From positions 53,321 through 117,320 of the forward strand of contig CAYFOM010000009.1 of assembly GCA_964344765.1 (NCBI GenBank): a DNA stretch of 64,000 nt. The letters run 5' to 3'. The position numbers were made by a program, and so were the translations under genes. The notes beneath the pieces were generated by a model. The model saw only the letters and a program-made list of their open reading frames with translations. It was not told the DNA's origin and made no database searches. Positions 33,280-42,116 of the stretch are shown in pieces; the stretch's first letter is position 1, and each line of letters begins with the position of its first letter. The stretch is from JACNIZ01 sp964344765 (GTDB taxonomy: Bacteria; Planctomycetota; UBA1135).

Positions 33280-34680
33280 ATGTCCGACGAACGCCCGATT
33301 GAAGGTCTGCCTTCCACCAACCCGCCCGACCCGGAGCAACTCGCGGCCGAGGTCGCGTGGCTGAAGGAGCAAGAAAACAAATCGCGCGGCGCTCGCTGGG
33401 CAGCGTTTTTACGTAAGGGCGGACCTGGCTATCTGCAAAGTGCGCTCACCCTCGGTGGCGGCAGTGCAGCAACGATGCTGTTCGCCGGCGCGGCCTTCGG
33501 CTATGGCTTGCTGTGGATCGGCCCGGTGTCGATGTTGCTCGGCATCATCATGATGAGCGCGGTTGCTCATCAAACACTGTCGACCGGCCTGCGCCCCTTC
33601 GAAGCAATGCGACGTTTCGCCGGTCCGGTTTTCGCCTGGGGCTTCGCCGGCGGTGCGGTGATTTCGTCGATCATTTGGCACTTTGCTCAATACAGCCTGG
33701 GCGCGGCGGTGGTCACGGACATGGGTAGTGCCGCCGGATTTGAGATCACTCAAGGAGTGGCCGGTGCGTTAATTCTTGCCATCGCAATCGCCTGGGCTTT
33801 CGCTTACGGCAAATCCACACGAGCTTTGCGCTTGTTCGAAAGCTCGTTGAAGATTTTGGTTTGGGGCATCGTGCTGTGCTTCGGCTTGGTTGTGCTCAAA
33901 ACCGGAATCGCCGACCCGGCGGCGCTGGCAAAGGGCTACATCCCGTTCCAATTCCCCGAAGGTCAGTCCGACGTCACCGCCATGACCGTGGTCGTCGGCG
34001 GATTAGCGGCGGCGGTTGGCGCAAACATGTTATTCCTCTACCCCTATTCGCTGCTGGCGCGCGGCTGGGGACGCGACCACCGCAAGCTGGCGCAATTCGA
34101 TTTGCTCGCCGGCATGTTCCTGCCGTACATGTTGGCGACTTCGCTGATGGTCATCGCCACCGCCAACACCTTCTATTACGGCGACGTGGAATTCAGTGGC
34201 ACTCAACTGAGTCCGGTGCAAGCGGCGCAAGCGCTAGCCGGCGTGGTCGGCGAAGGCGTGGGTCGCTGGATCTTCAACCTCGGCATTTTGGGCATGGCGG
34301 TTTCGTCGATCATCTTGCAGATGGTTTGCTGCGGTTTCGTCGCCACCGAGGTTTTGGGTTGGAAATTCGGCTCGGGCAAATACCGATTGGCATGCTTGCT
34401 GCCGGCGCCGGGCGTGTTGGGCGCAGTGCTGTGGAAAGACATCGCCATTTGGGTTGCGGTGCCGACGACCTTGCTGTGCGGATTCATGCTGCCACTCGCG
34501 TACATCGGCTTCGTCGTTTTGCATCGCAAGCGCAGCTACTTGGGCGACGACTTGCCCACCGGCGGCAAGGGCACGGCATGGGTAGGCGGCATGGTGATCT
34601 CGACGCTGACGTTGACTGTGTTCTTGATTTGGTACGCGGTGACCAAAGGACCGGCTTTCTTCGACAAGCTGCTTGCTTAA
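33280..34680 (+). CDS. NRAMP-fold transporter homologue lacking the metal-binding residues
   Basis: This 466-residue integral membrane protein has about eleven helices and aligns with the NRAMP family. GPGYLQSALTLGGGS at the first helix matches GPG...DPGN of metal transporters, and GANMLFLYPYSL at helix six matches MPHNLFLHS. Both substrate motifs are replaced: DPGN has become GGGS, and the helix-six Met and His are not conserved. The ligands for Mn(II) or Fe(II) are therefore missing, so despite the fold it is probably not a divalent-metal importer. It sits among catabolic enzymes, which suggests an organic solute as cargo. The hydrophilic 45-residue N-terminus is longer than usual. The alignment is by eye. 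Confidence 0.85.
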   Translation: MSDERPIEGLPSTNPPDPEQLAAEVAWLKEQENKSRGARWAAFLRKGGPGYLQSALTLGGGSAATMLFAGAAFGYGLLWIGPVSMLLGIIMMSAVAHQTLSTGLRPFEAMRRFAGPVFAWGFAGGAVISSIIWHFAQYSLGAAVVTDMGSAAGFEITQGVAGALILAIAIAWAFAYGKSTRALRLFESSLKILVWGIVLCFGLVVLKTGIADPAALAKGYIPFQFPEGQSDVTAMTVVVGGLAAAVGANMLFLYPYSLLARGWGRDHRKLAQFDLLAGMFLPYMLATSLMVIATANTFYYGDVEFSGTQLSPVQAAQALAGVVGEGVGRWIFNLGILGMAVSSIILQMVCCGFVATEVLGWKFGSGKYRLACLLPAPGVLGAVLWKDIAIWVAVPTTLLCGFMLPLAYIGFVVLHRKRSYLGDDLPTGGKGTAWVGGMVISTLTLTVFLIWYAVTKGPAFFDKLLA

Positions 34681-34722
34681 GCTAGAGAAACGCGACTCAC
34701 TGAGAACCAAACTGCTGACGCG

Positions 34723-35814
34723 ATGAGCCTGCAACCTTACTTAGACCTGCTCGAAAAACTCGGCGATGCACCGCCGGTGCGCACCGTTTACGCCGCTGCG
34801 CATATCGCCGTGCACGATGAAGACGGCACTGAGATCGATTGGCCGACCACCGAAGAACTGCGCCGCTGGTTGGACAGCAATGGATTCGGAATCGCCGAGG
34901 CGATGGACACCGCGCAGCGCTTTGAGTTGGGCTGGCCGGTGGCCAAAGAGTTGATTAAGCGCACCGCGGCGTTGGGTTTGCAGCACGGCTTTGCTGCGGG
35001 CGCTTCGGCCGATCACTTGATGCAAGCGGAAGGATCGCGCGCCGCTCAGGATTTGGCCGATGTGCCCGTCGATCAGCTCGCCGAAGCTGTTGCCAGGCAG
35101 GTGAACTTTATTCGTCATTTGGGCGGACTGCCGGTGATTCTGCCGATCCCTGAATTGGCGCGGCGAGGTTGCAGCGCGGATCAATATGTCGAGGTCTACC
35201 GCACCATTCTTGAGCAAAGCAGCGGCCAAATTCTGCTGCACTGGCTAGGCCCGATGTTCTTGCCAGGCTTGGATGATTACTTCCCCGGCGATAGTTTCGC
35301 GCGGATTATGGATTTGGATCATCAGCGCATTGTCGGCGTGAAGTTGTCGCTGCTGGATGGCGATTTAGAACGCAAAATTCGCAGCGACTTGGCAAAGAAT
35401 GGTCAGTTTGTTTACACCGGCGACGACTTCAACTTCGCCGAGTTAATTGCCGGTGAGGAAGATTTAGATCAGCAGGCCAGCGCCGATCCGCAAAACATCG
35501 GCCGCTTCAGTCATGCGCTGCTCGGCATTTTCGACGGCATCGCTTATCCGGCTGGAATTGCGCTGCGCTTGTTAGCCCACGGCCGACGCGATGAGTTTTT
35601 GGAAATCATGCAGCCGTGCGAGGAATTGTCGCGAGTGATTTTTGAACACCCGACGCAGCACTACAAAGCCGGCCTTGCCTACCTCACCCACCACGACGGC
35701 CGTCAGCCAAATCCGTGGCTACCCAATACTGCACACCAAAATCGGGACGCGAACTACTACCAGCGTGTGCACAAGTTGGCGATTGCAGCCGGAGTTTTAG
35801 AAGAGCCTAACTAG
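34723..35814 (+). CDS. DUF993 family protein, dihydrodipicolinate-synthase-like
   Basis: The 363-residue protein fits the DUF993 family, TIM-barrel proteins distantly related to the dihydrodipicolinate synthase/N-acetylneuraminate lyase aldolases. Features are the N-terminal RTVYAAAHIAVHDEDGTEID, the acidic block FGIAEAMDTAQRFELGW, and IVGVKLSLLDGDLERKIR. The Lys in the last block sits where Schiff-base Lys residues occur in the aldolase superfamily. A role as a lyase or aldolase late in a carbohydrate- or keto-acid pathway is inferred from fold and context only. Its stop codon and that of the convergent kinase gene share the palindrome CTAG at 35811-35814. Confidence 0.8.
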   Translation: MSLQPYLDLLEKLGDAPPVRTVYAAAHIAVHDEDGTEIDWPTTEELRRWLDSNGFGIAEAMDTAQRFELGWPVAKELIKRTAALGLQHGFAAGASADHLMQAEGSRAAQDLADVPVDQLAEAVARQVNFIRHLGGLPVILPIPELARRGCSADQYVEVYRTILEQSSGQILLHWLGPMFLPGLDDYFPGDSFARIMDLDHQRIVGVKLSLLDGDLERKIRSDLAKNGQFVYTGDDFNFAELIAGEEDLDQQASADPQNIGRFSHALLGIFDGIAYPAGIALRLLAHGRRDEFLEIMQPCEELSRVIFEHPTQHYKAGLAYLTHHDGRQPNPWLPNTAHQNRDANYYQRVHKLAIAAGVLEEPN

Positions 35815-37577
35815 GCCGCCTGACGGCCTTCGCCTTCCAGCCAACGCGCCAAAGTCTGGCGCAGGATCTCAGCATCCACCGGCTTGGTGATGTGATCGTC
35901 CATTCCGGCTTCGATCACCTTTTCACGATCGCCGGCCATCGCATGAGCAGTCATCGCCAAAATGGGCACGCGAGCTAAGCCACGTTCATTTTCCAGTTGT
36001 CGCCACTTGGCGGTGGCTTCATAGCCGTCCATTTCAGGCATCTGGCAATCCATCAGTACCAAGTCGAACTCGCCTGATTTCAGAGCTTCCAATGCCAGCC
36101 TTCCATTAGACCGGCAGGTGACTTGATAGCCAAACTTGTTCAACAGGGCGATCGCCAGCTTCTGATTCACGACGTTGTCTTCGGCAACCAGAACTCGAGC
36201 TTTTTTGGGCTGAGAGCTCGCGACGGAATCCATCGCCCCCTGCTCCATTGAGTTCCCTGAGTCTTTCCCATGAGATCGATGAATCGCATGCACGATGCTC
36301 GCTCGCGTCGGCGGGCGAGAAACTCGAACCAATCCTAATCCAATCGAGGATTCTTGAATCTGCTCCAGCCTATTCCTGCTATGGAGCAAAAGCACGGTAG
36401 GCCCAAGCGGATGTCGCGGGAACTTTTGGGCAAATAGGAACTCGATTCCTTCGTCATCGGACAGGTCTTGGTCAACCACTAAGAATGAATACTCCTCGCC
36501 GACCTCGGCCGCAGTACGGATCATGCGGTGGCCTTCGGAGGCACAAGTTGCAACATCCACATGGCTGGCGCCGAGGGCGTGCAAGATTCGTTCGCTCGCT
36601 TTGGTTGTGCCATCACTAGAAATTACGCTAAGGCACTTATGGCCCGACAAGATTTGATCGTCCTCCTGTGCTTCAATCGGTAAGGCTTCCAACTTCATTG
36701 TGAAGCGGAAGGTGCTGCCATGACCTGGTTTGCTTTCCACCCCAATCTCACCGCCCATCAACTCAGTCAATTTTTTGCAGATGGAAAGGCCCAATCCGGT
36801 GCCACCAAACCGCCGAGTAGTAGACGTGTCCGCTTGTGAAAAGGCTTCAAACAATCCATCTTGCGCATGCCGAGGGATACCGACGCCCGAATCCGACACG
36901 GTGAAGCTAATTTCGGCAACCCCATCTTTCATTGAAATCAAATCCACCGCCAAGCCGACTTCACCAGTCTTGGTAAACTTCACCGCATTCGAAAGGAGGT
37001 TATTCAAGATTTGGCGCAGACGAGTGGAATCCCCACGCAAGTACATCGGTACCGCAGGGTCTGCCCACCACGCGATCCCAATTCCCTTGGCTTCGGTCTG
37101 ATCACAAAACATGGGCAGGATCGAGTCGCACAATCGATCCAACCGGAAGGGAACCGCCTCCAATTCCATCTTGCCGGCCTCAACCTTGCTGAAGTCCAAA
37201 ATGTCATTGATGATGGTCAGCAACGCCCTAGCCGAATCCGATGCAACCTGGGCAAAGCCTTTCTGCTCCGCCGACAGACTAGTGTCCATCAACAATCCAA
37301 GCATACCAATTACTCCATTCATTGGCGTGCGAATCTCGTGGCTCATGTTAGCCAGAAACGCACTTTTGGCATGGGTTGCCGCTTCGGCCTCCTGCAATGC
37401 CTCTTCCAGACGATCATTCTGCCGACGCTGCACCTCGCGCGCCTCTTCCAATTGAACCATTAGCTCGGCGGCATTGGCATTCGCTTTGGCAACGTCACCC
37501 GCCAACGCTTGCAGGCGTTCATTCTCGGCCTGAAGGCGCCTTAGCTCTTCCGGGTCAATTCGATGGGGTTCGTTCAT
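35811..37577 (-). CDS. Hybrid histidine kinase without a sensor domain
   Basis: A soluble 588-residue hybrid kinase. Residues 1-68 are a coiled coil. HisKA has the H-box FLANMSHEIRTPMNG with H80, and HATPase_c has the N-box ILNNLLSNAVKF and G-boxes DSGVGIP and GGTGLGLSI. A first receiver-like domain (about 320-430) is divergent, and a complete receiver at the C-terminus (about 460-580) has VAEDN and the phospho-acceptor in LVLMDCQMPEMDG. There is no membrane helix, PAS, GAF or periplasmic domain, so the signal must come from a partner protein. It is the last gene of a four-gene run after TusA and two DsrE-type proteins, with a 15-base gap, which points to input from sulfur or redox state. Two cysteines between HisKA and HATPase (CDSILPMFC) are worth noting. 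Confidence 0.92.
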   Translation of the reverse strand: MNEPHRIDPEELRRLQAENERLQALAGDVAKANANAAELMVQLEEAREVQRRQNDRLEEALQEAEAATHAKSAFLANMSHEIRTPMNGVIGMLGLLMDTSLSAEQKGFAQVASDSARALLTIINDILDFSKVEAGKMELEAVPFRLDRLCDSILPMFCDQTEAKGIGIAWWADPAVPMYLRGDSTRLRQILNNLLSNAVKFTKTGEVGLAVDLISMKDGVAEISFTVSDSGVGIPRHAQDGLFEAFSQADTSTTRRFGGTGLGLSICKKLTELMGGEIGVESKPGHGSTFRFTMKLEALPIEAQEDDQILSGHKCLSVISSDGTTKASERILHALGASHVDVATCASEGHRMIRTAAEVGEEYSFLVVDQDLSDDEGIEFLFAQKFPRHPLGPTVLLLHSRNRLEQIQESSIGLGLVRVSRPPTRASIVHAIHRSHGKDSGNSMEQGAMDSVASSQPKKARVLVAEDNVVNQKLAIALLNKFGYQVTCRSNGRLALEALKSGEFDLVLMDCQMPEMDGYEATAKWRQLENERGLARVPILAMTAHAMAGDREKVIEAGMDDHITKPVDAEILRQTLARWLEGEGRQAA

Positions 37578-37592
37578 TGGCTTAGTGCAAAA

Positions 37593-37970
37593 TCAAAAAG
37601 TTATGGAGGGCATGCCAGCAATGGAACGCGACACCAAAACTGCCAAACCACTCAACTGAACACCGGGGATTAGGTCCTGTTGGATGTCGCATGACCCGGT
37701 GAAATGTTGGGCGCAAGAAGCACAGCATTCAATGGTTGCGCCGGAGTCAACCAAGTCTTTCAGCAACGCAGGAATGGATTCACAACCCGGAATCAAACAT
37801 CCGCTTTTGTGCTTGAGCTCCGCCCAAAATGCTCCACGCAGAGTCAGGAAAACGTGAACATCCGCCCCCAACGCCACTGCTGCCATTGCCGCTTCCAGAC
37901 CTTGACGGGCACGGTGAGGATCCTCAGACCCGGCTGTGATGATTACTTGCAGTTCTTTCTCTTCGCTCAT
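37593..37970 (-). CDS. DsrE-family protein
   Basis: This 125-residue protein belongs to the DsrE/DsrF family of small sulfur-carrier proteins, which pass persulfide sulfur through conserved cysteines. Its C-terminal half is cysteine-rich (SGCLIPGCESIP, then TIECCASCAQHF and GSCD), giving several candidate persulfide residues. There is no membrane helix. It lies nine bases after the DsrE-like gene at 37980 and fifteen before the histidine kinase gene. Family members work with TusA in sulfur oxidation or thiolation. No dissimilatory sulfite reductase or heterodisulfide-reductase genes are near. Confidence 0.85.
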   Translation of the reverse strand: MSEEKELQVIITAGSEDPHRARQGLEAAMAAVALGADVHVFLTLRGAFWAELKHKSGCLIPGCESIPALLKDLVDSGATIECCASCAQHFTGSCDIQQDLIPGVQLSGLAVLVSRSIAGMPSITF

Positions 37971-37979
37971 GATTTAGGG

Positions 37980-38477
37980 TTAGATAAACAAGTTCAGCTT
38001 TGCCGATCCGGCGTCCGCTAAATAGGTCGCGACGCCTCCATAGTCGATTTGATCCACCAGTTCATTCTCCTGTACACCCATGATCCCCATCGACATACGG
38101 CAGGCAATTAGACGAACGCCCAGCTGTTGAGCCGTGTCGATCATGTCGCTCAACCGTTGCACGTTGTTCTTTTTCATCAGCGCACGAAAAAAACGAGGGC
38201 CGATGCCAAACATGTTCATCCTTGATGACGGGGTTGCATCCGGATGGCGCGGTGACATCCAACTGGTCAAGCGTTCCAAAAAGCTTTTACCCCTTGCCCG
38301 CGATCCGTTGCGCAACGCATTCAATCCCCAAAAAGTGAAGAACATAGACACTGGTTTACCGGATGCGGCTGCTCCGGTAGCAATAATGAAAGCGGCCATC
38401 AACTTATCGAAGTCGCCACTATGGACAACGATGGTCACTTCCTGATCTTTGGTCGTTTGCCCTGTAGGGCTTTGCAT
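37980..38477 (-). CDS. DsrE/DsrF/DsrH-like family protein (DsrE2 type)
   Basis: From ATG 38477 this is a 165-residue protein with the DsrE2 pattern. It has an N-terminal strand VTIVVHSGDFDKLMAAFIIA, a hydrophobic segment SMFFTFWGLNALR, the basic region with MNMFGIGPRFFRALM, and a late cysteine in GVRLIACRMSMGIMG. A longer ORF start at 38549 would overlap tusA by 62 bases and is rejected. DsrE2 proteins are predicted membrane-associated sulfur-transfer partners of TusA, and the gene order tusA-dsrE2 is well known in sulfur metabolism. The start lies 10 bases after the tusA stop. Confidence 0.86.
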   Translation of the reverse strand: MQSPTGQTTKDQEVTIVVHSGDFDKLMAAFIIATGAAASGKPVSMFFTFWGLNALRNGSRARGKSFLERLTSWMSPRHPDATPSSRMNMFGIGPRFFRALMKKNNVQRLSDMIDTAQQLGVRLIACRMSMGIMGVQENELVDQIDYGGVATYLADAGSAKLNLFI

Positions 38478-38487
38478 TTTTTGAGTA

Positions 38488-38712
38488 TCAAGCACAGCGG
38501 CGAATACGGGCGAGAGTGATCGCCCCCTCGTCGATGGAAACAATGACATGACCTGTCATTAGCGCCCAAGCTTCGATGTCGGCCCGGAATGCAGGGTCGT
38601 CGGCCTGAACCGTCAGCTCTTCGCCAGGTTCGATTTTGTTCATGGCCTGGCTGACGCGGACTATAGGCATGGGGCAGTTAAGCCCACGGCAATCGAGTTC
38701 GTTGTTTTCCAT
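38488..38712 (-). CDS. tusA: TusA/SirA-like sulfur carrier
   Basis: A 74-residue TusA-family protein. The signature LDCRGLNCPMPIVRVSQAM contains the active Cys13 in the CPMP motif, which carries a persulfide. It receives sulfur from cysteine desulfurases or other rhodanese-like donors and hands it to DsrE-type or thiolation partners. It is the first gene of the tusA-dsrE2-dsrE-kinase run. Two small inverted repeats lie directly upstream. The symbol is by family; the true role may be closer to YedF or to the TusA of sulfur-oxidation clusters. Confidence 0.88.
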   Translation of the reverse strand: MENNELDCRGLNCPMPIVRVSQAMNKIEPGEELTVQADDPAFRADIEAWALMTGHVIVSIDEGAITLARIRRCA

Positions 38713-38724
38713 AACTGGGGCGTA

Positions 38725-38772
38725 AGCATTGAGGCAATGCTGTTTGCTTTATCGGGAAATTCGATATTTCCC
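38725..38772. promoter_or_regulatory. Two short inverted repeats upstream of tusA
   Basis: In the 71-base gap between the FadL-like gene and tusA are two perfect 7-bp dyads: AGCATTG/CAATGCT (38725-38731 with 38735-38741, loop of three) and GGGAAAT/ATTTCCC (38754-38760 with 38766-38772, loop of five). Neither has a T-tract, so they look more like operators or RNA hairpins than terminators. The first sits 12 bases before the tusA start codon. Confidence 0.4.
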
Positions 38773-38783
38773 CTTAACTGGAA

Positions 38784-40133
38784 TCAGTAGATCCAGCTAA
38801 ATCCAAAGGTTAAGGATCGTGTTTCCAATTCGCTGTCGACCTCGGTACCGGGCACAGGTCCAGCGGCGCTCTGGTAACTGCCGCGCAGATCGTTGGCAAA
38901 GCCGTGCTTATATGCCAGGCTGAGTTGATTTCCAGACTCTAAGCGCCATGAAAGACCAACACTTAGGTGATTCTGCACTATCGCCGGTGAAGCCACGTTG
39001 AAAAAGCTGTCGTTAGCGCGAATTGGACTGGCGTTCCAGGAATAGCCGGCCATGAGATTGATGGAGTCGGTCAGCGGATATAGGCCCCCGATTGCAACCA
39101 CGGGAATCCCGCGCCAATTGAATCCATTGACGCTGCCATCGGCGGCGAATCCGCTTTCATCGAATCCATGCGTGTTGGCATAGTCGATCCAACGCAAATC
39201 CAAGCCTAAGCGCCAGCCGGCGTCGGCACTGTAACCAACCCCTCCCGTGACGATCGCGGGATAATCCAAATCAAAAGTCCACGAGCGTGGTGCTCCGAGT
39301 TCATCTTCCGCCCGAAATTGGTAATCGCTAAACCAGACCGGGCTTTGCAACGCGACTCCAGCACTCCAACCCTCGCGGTTCTGCCAATAAGCTCCCAACT
39401 TGAAGCCCAGGCCGAACGAAGATTCGGCATCCCGATCGCCGGGATAGCTCGGGAAGCCGTCGCCGTTGGAATCGTCCGGGTTGGTCCCGCTGAACGGACT
39501 TACGGCCAACATGCCAAGATTAAATGTTGGGGCGAAGGCCAGAGTCCAACCGTCGCCCATGCGTCGGGCAAGAGTTGGGGCAACTTGCAGAATTCGGTAA
39601 TCCGAATAGATCGCACCGAATCCCATACCGGTAGGCGGCTGCGGAGTCAGGATCGGATTGCTGGCATCTGCTGCGTAATCGACGCCAAAACCGCTGATGC
39701 CAAAGGCACCCACTCCGTACAACCACTCGGAATCCGGTGGCGCGTGGACCAAAGCAAAGCTGGGTATCGCCGAACTGCCAACGCGACTCGAACTCTTGCC
39801 AGTTAAATCTACAGGAGGCATACCTGCGCCGAAGGCGTTCGCGTCGATATTTGAAGAAAGAGTGGTCGTGGGGTCGAAGGCAGCAATCGCAAAAGCCATG
39901 CGCCGACTTTGATCCGCGGGCAATCCCCCCATCGTGGCAGGGTTCCAATGCAGCGACCCAATCGGCTCGACCGACAGGCCGGACGCCACGCCTCCCATTG
40001 CTTGGTTTTCTGCACCCATGCCATCGAGCACGTGGCCGTTCTGGGCGTTTGCGTGGTTTGAATTTAGGCCAAAAACTGTGATGGAAACGAAGGTCAGCCT
40101 GGCCCAATAACGGGTTCGGTATGGAATGCCCAT
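38784..40133 (-). CDS. FadL/OmpP1/TodX-family outer-membrane transporter
   Basis: This 449-residue protein has a signal peptide (about 1-30, ending in SNHANAQ) followed by the FadL hatch-like start NGHVLDGMGAENQAMGGVAS and NPATMGGLP. The remainder alternates hydrophobic and polar residues as in a beta-barrel. It ends in an aromatic residue (TFGFSWIY), as outer-membrane proteins do for BAM recognition. Family members import long-chain fatty acids and other hydrophobic compounds. It stands alone; spacing of 60 and 71 bases to its neighbours leaves operon membership open. Confidence 0.9.
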   Translation of the reverse strand: MGIPYRTRYWARLTFVSITVFGLNSNHANAQNGHVLDGMGAENQAMGGVASGLSVEPIGSLHWNPATMGGLPADQSRRMAFAIAAFDPTTTLSSNIDANAFGAGMPPVDLTGKSSSRVGSSAIPSFALVHAPPDSEWLYGVGAFGISGFGVDYAADASNPILTPQPPTGMGFGAIYSDYRILQVAPTLARRMGDGWTLAFAPTFNLGMLAVSPFSGTNPDDSNGDGFPSYPGDRDAESSFGLGFKLGAYWQNREGWSAGVALQSPVWFSDYQFRAEDELGAPRSWTFDLDYPAIVTGGVGYSADAGWRLGLDLRWIDYANTHGFDESGFAADGSVNGFNWRGIPVVAIGGLYPLTDSINLMAGYSWNASPIRANDSFFNVASPAIVQNHLSVGLSWRLESGNQLSLAYKHGFANDLRGSYQSAAGPVPGTEVDSELETRSLTFGFSWIY

Positions 40134-40193
40134 ACATCGAATTCGGCTATATTTCTTTATGGACTAAAAGAAAATGCCCAATTCTGAGCTGCG

Positions 40194-42113
40194 TCATATG
40201 GAACTCGCTAGATCATCCAGATCGATCAGGCGTTCTTCGCCGGCTTGAACTTGAATGGATAATTCAAACTTGCGCCCGTCTTCAAATTGAATCGGCAGGT
40301 GCAACGGACCGGGTGTGATTTTCTCGAACCATCTAGGTTCACCGGCACCCATGATGGTGTATTCCTGCTCACTGACGAGTTCTAAGCTGGACAACGCAAT
40401 CGGGGTCAGCGTGTGCATTGGAATTGCGGCATCGGGATCCAGAGGGAACACCCCCACGCAGCGAGCACGATGGTATCCATCTAATTTGAATTCGCCGATG
40501 TACCGTGCGCCCTCCCTACCACTTAATAAAAACAATGGGCCGTCGGGCAACTCGCGCAACTCACAATCGCCGGCGAAGAAACTATCATCGTTCACAGAAC
40601 CACTTGCAAAGTATTGCTCGGTTGGGTCTAAACCGTTGAAGCGGACTTGGGCGAACGTTGACTCGCCCTCAGCGGCGGCCGGCATAAGCACGGTCCGTTT
40701 TGGATCATCGCTTAGGAACAGCTCGTTAGTTTCAGCCAACTCTGCGGCGCTAAACCTTTGGAAGCAGGTACCGGCGTCGACCCACCAGCGCGCAACCAGA
40801 GGCTTGCCTTCGACCAAAAACACCGGTTCGTCGCGGCGTAGTTCGAAGGTAACGCCGTCGTGCTCGATCCAAATTGATTTCGCGCCATCGGGTTTGTGCA
40901 CCTGCACACTCCGCCGCCGCTGGATGGATTCCGCGGCATTCCACTCAACAACTTCACCCGCCTTGAGCTCCAGTTCAAAGTAAATCGGCTCCAACCAGCC
41001 GTTGAAGTTATCGCTCATCAATTTGGCCTTGCCGACCGGGAAGTCCACACCTTCCAGCAAGGAATCCCACTTCACAGTCCGGTTCCATCCGTCTTCGTGA
41101 ACCAGCTCCCAGCGGGAATTGCTCAGCCAGTCACCTAGATCGGAAACATCCGGAGCGTTGATCACGCGCACGATTCCACGGTTTTCTGCAGCAATCGTTT
41201 CCTCCCAATCATCGCCGCCGTAACGCAGAGTGACTTCTTCACGCGGGATGAACGACAAGTACGGCGGCGAGCCTTCCGCTTCGCCGAATTGCCCGGTGTA
41301 AATTTCCTCGCCCTCATAGCGATAGGCGATATTCACACGGCCATCTTTGTCGGTGCGCAGCACGTGATAATTTTCGCCATCGATGATGTACATCGCGCGA
41401 TGCGCGGCCGGCGTGCCGTCGTGATTGAGATAGCGAGCTTGGATGGGCCGTTGCATGCGCGGCAAAACCACAGTCGTCGGGCTGCCATCGGGCAGGCGAT
41501 ACCACGCATCTTCGCCTTGGTAATACTCCACGCCCATAAATCCTGCGGCACGGAAGCGCAGCTCCGGTACCCAATCCTGCATGCCCAGCGTCGGCATTTC
41601 GGCAATGCCGTTTTGGTTGCTGAGCACATCGAACGCATAAATGTCGTGCGAACAAGTCAACGTCGACGTCACCCGGACATTCGGAATTGGGCGACCGTCG
41701 GTGTCTACAAATCGGATTTGACTAATCGGCTGAGTTGGATCGATTGGGAAGAGTGGAATCACATCTCCTTCGGTGGCGTCAACCGGAGTCGTGGTGTAAT
41801 AACCTTCGGCCGACACGCGCCCTTTACCGTTCGGGAAAGACCAATAGGTGCCGTCGGCGCCGGTGATGCACTGGCTGAGTCGCTCGAAACCCGCAGCGCC
41901 AGTGTTGAGTTCTTCACTCCACGCTTCGACGGTGGCACCAGCGATGGGCTGGTAGGTCAGCGCGTCAACAATGCGTCCGAACTTAGGCGGCTTTTCGTAT
42001 TCGCGCCAATTTTCGGCGTATTCAAAATTGCGGCTGAACTGATCGACCGCGACAAAGGATTCGTTTTCCTTCAGACCTTCCACGATCTGTAAGGCGAGGG
42101 CGAGGATGAGCAA
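40194..42113 (-). CDS. Exported protein with carboxypeptidase-regulatory-like (Ig-type) domains
   Basis: A 639-residue protein beginning with a hydrophobic segment (MLILALALQIVEGL). It then has at least two beta-sandwich units of the carboxypeptidase-regulatory type: FGRIVDALTYQPIAGATVEA with TGADGTYWSFPNGKG, and QIRFVDTDGRPIPNVRVTST. The rest is beta-rich and unassigned. I see no enzyme motif. The start is TTG 42113, three bases after the stop of the CotH gene at 42117, so expression is probably by coupled re-initiation. It likely works with that CotH protein at the cell surface. The boundaries beyond residue 250 are unclear. Confidence 0.75.
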   Translation of the reverse strand: MLILALALQIVEGLKENESFVAVDQFSRNFEYAENWREYEKPPKFGRIVDALTYQPIAGATVEAWSEELNTGAAGFERLSQCITGADGTYWSFPNGKGRVSAEGYYTTTPVDATEGDVIPLFPIDPTQPISQIRFVDTDGRPIPNVRVTSTLTCSHDIYAFDVLSNQNGIAEMPTLGMQDWVPELRFRAAGFMGVEYYQGEDAWYRLPDGSPTTVVLPRMQRPIQARYLNHDGTPAAHRAMYIIDGENYHVLRTDKDGRVNIAYRYEGEEIYTGQFGEAEGSPPYLSFIPREEVTLRYGGDDWEETIAAENRGIVRVINAPDVSDLGDWLSNSRWELVHEDGWNRTVKWDSLLEGVDFPVGKAKLMSDNFNGWLEPIYFELELKAGEVVEWNAAESIQRRRSVQVHKPDGAKSIWIEHDGVTFELRRDEPVFLVEGKPLVARWWVDAGTCFQRFSAAELAETNELFLSDDPKRTVLMPAAAEGESTFAQVRFNGLDPTEQYFASGSVNDDSFFAGDCELRELPDGPLFLLSGREGARYIGEFKLDGYHRARCVGVFPLDPDAAIPMHTLTPIALSSLELVSEQEYTIMGAGEPRWFEKITPGPLHLPIQFEDGRKFELSIQVQAGEERLIDLDDLASSI

Positions 42114-42116
42114 GGA

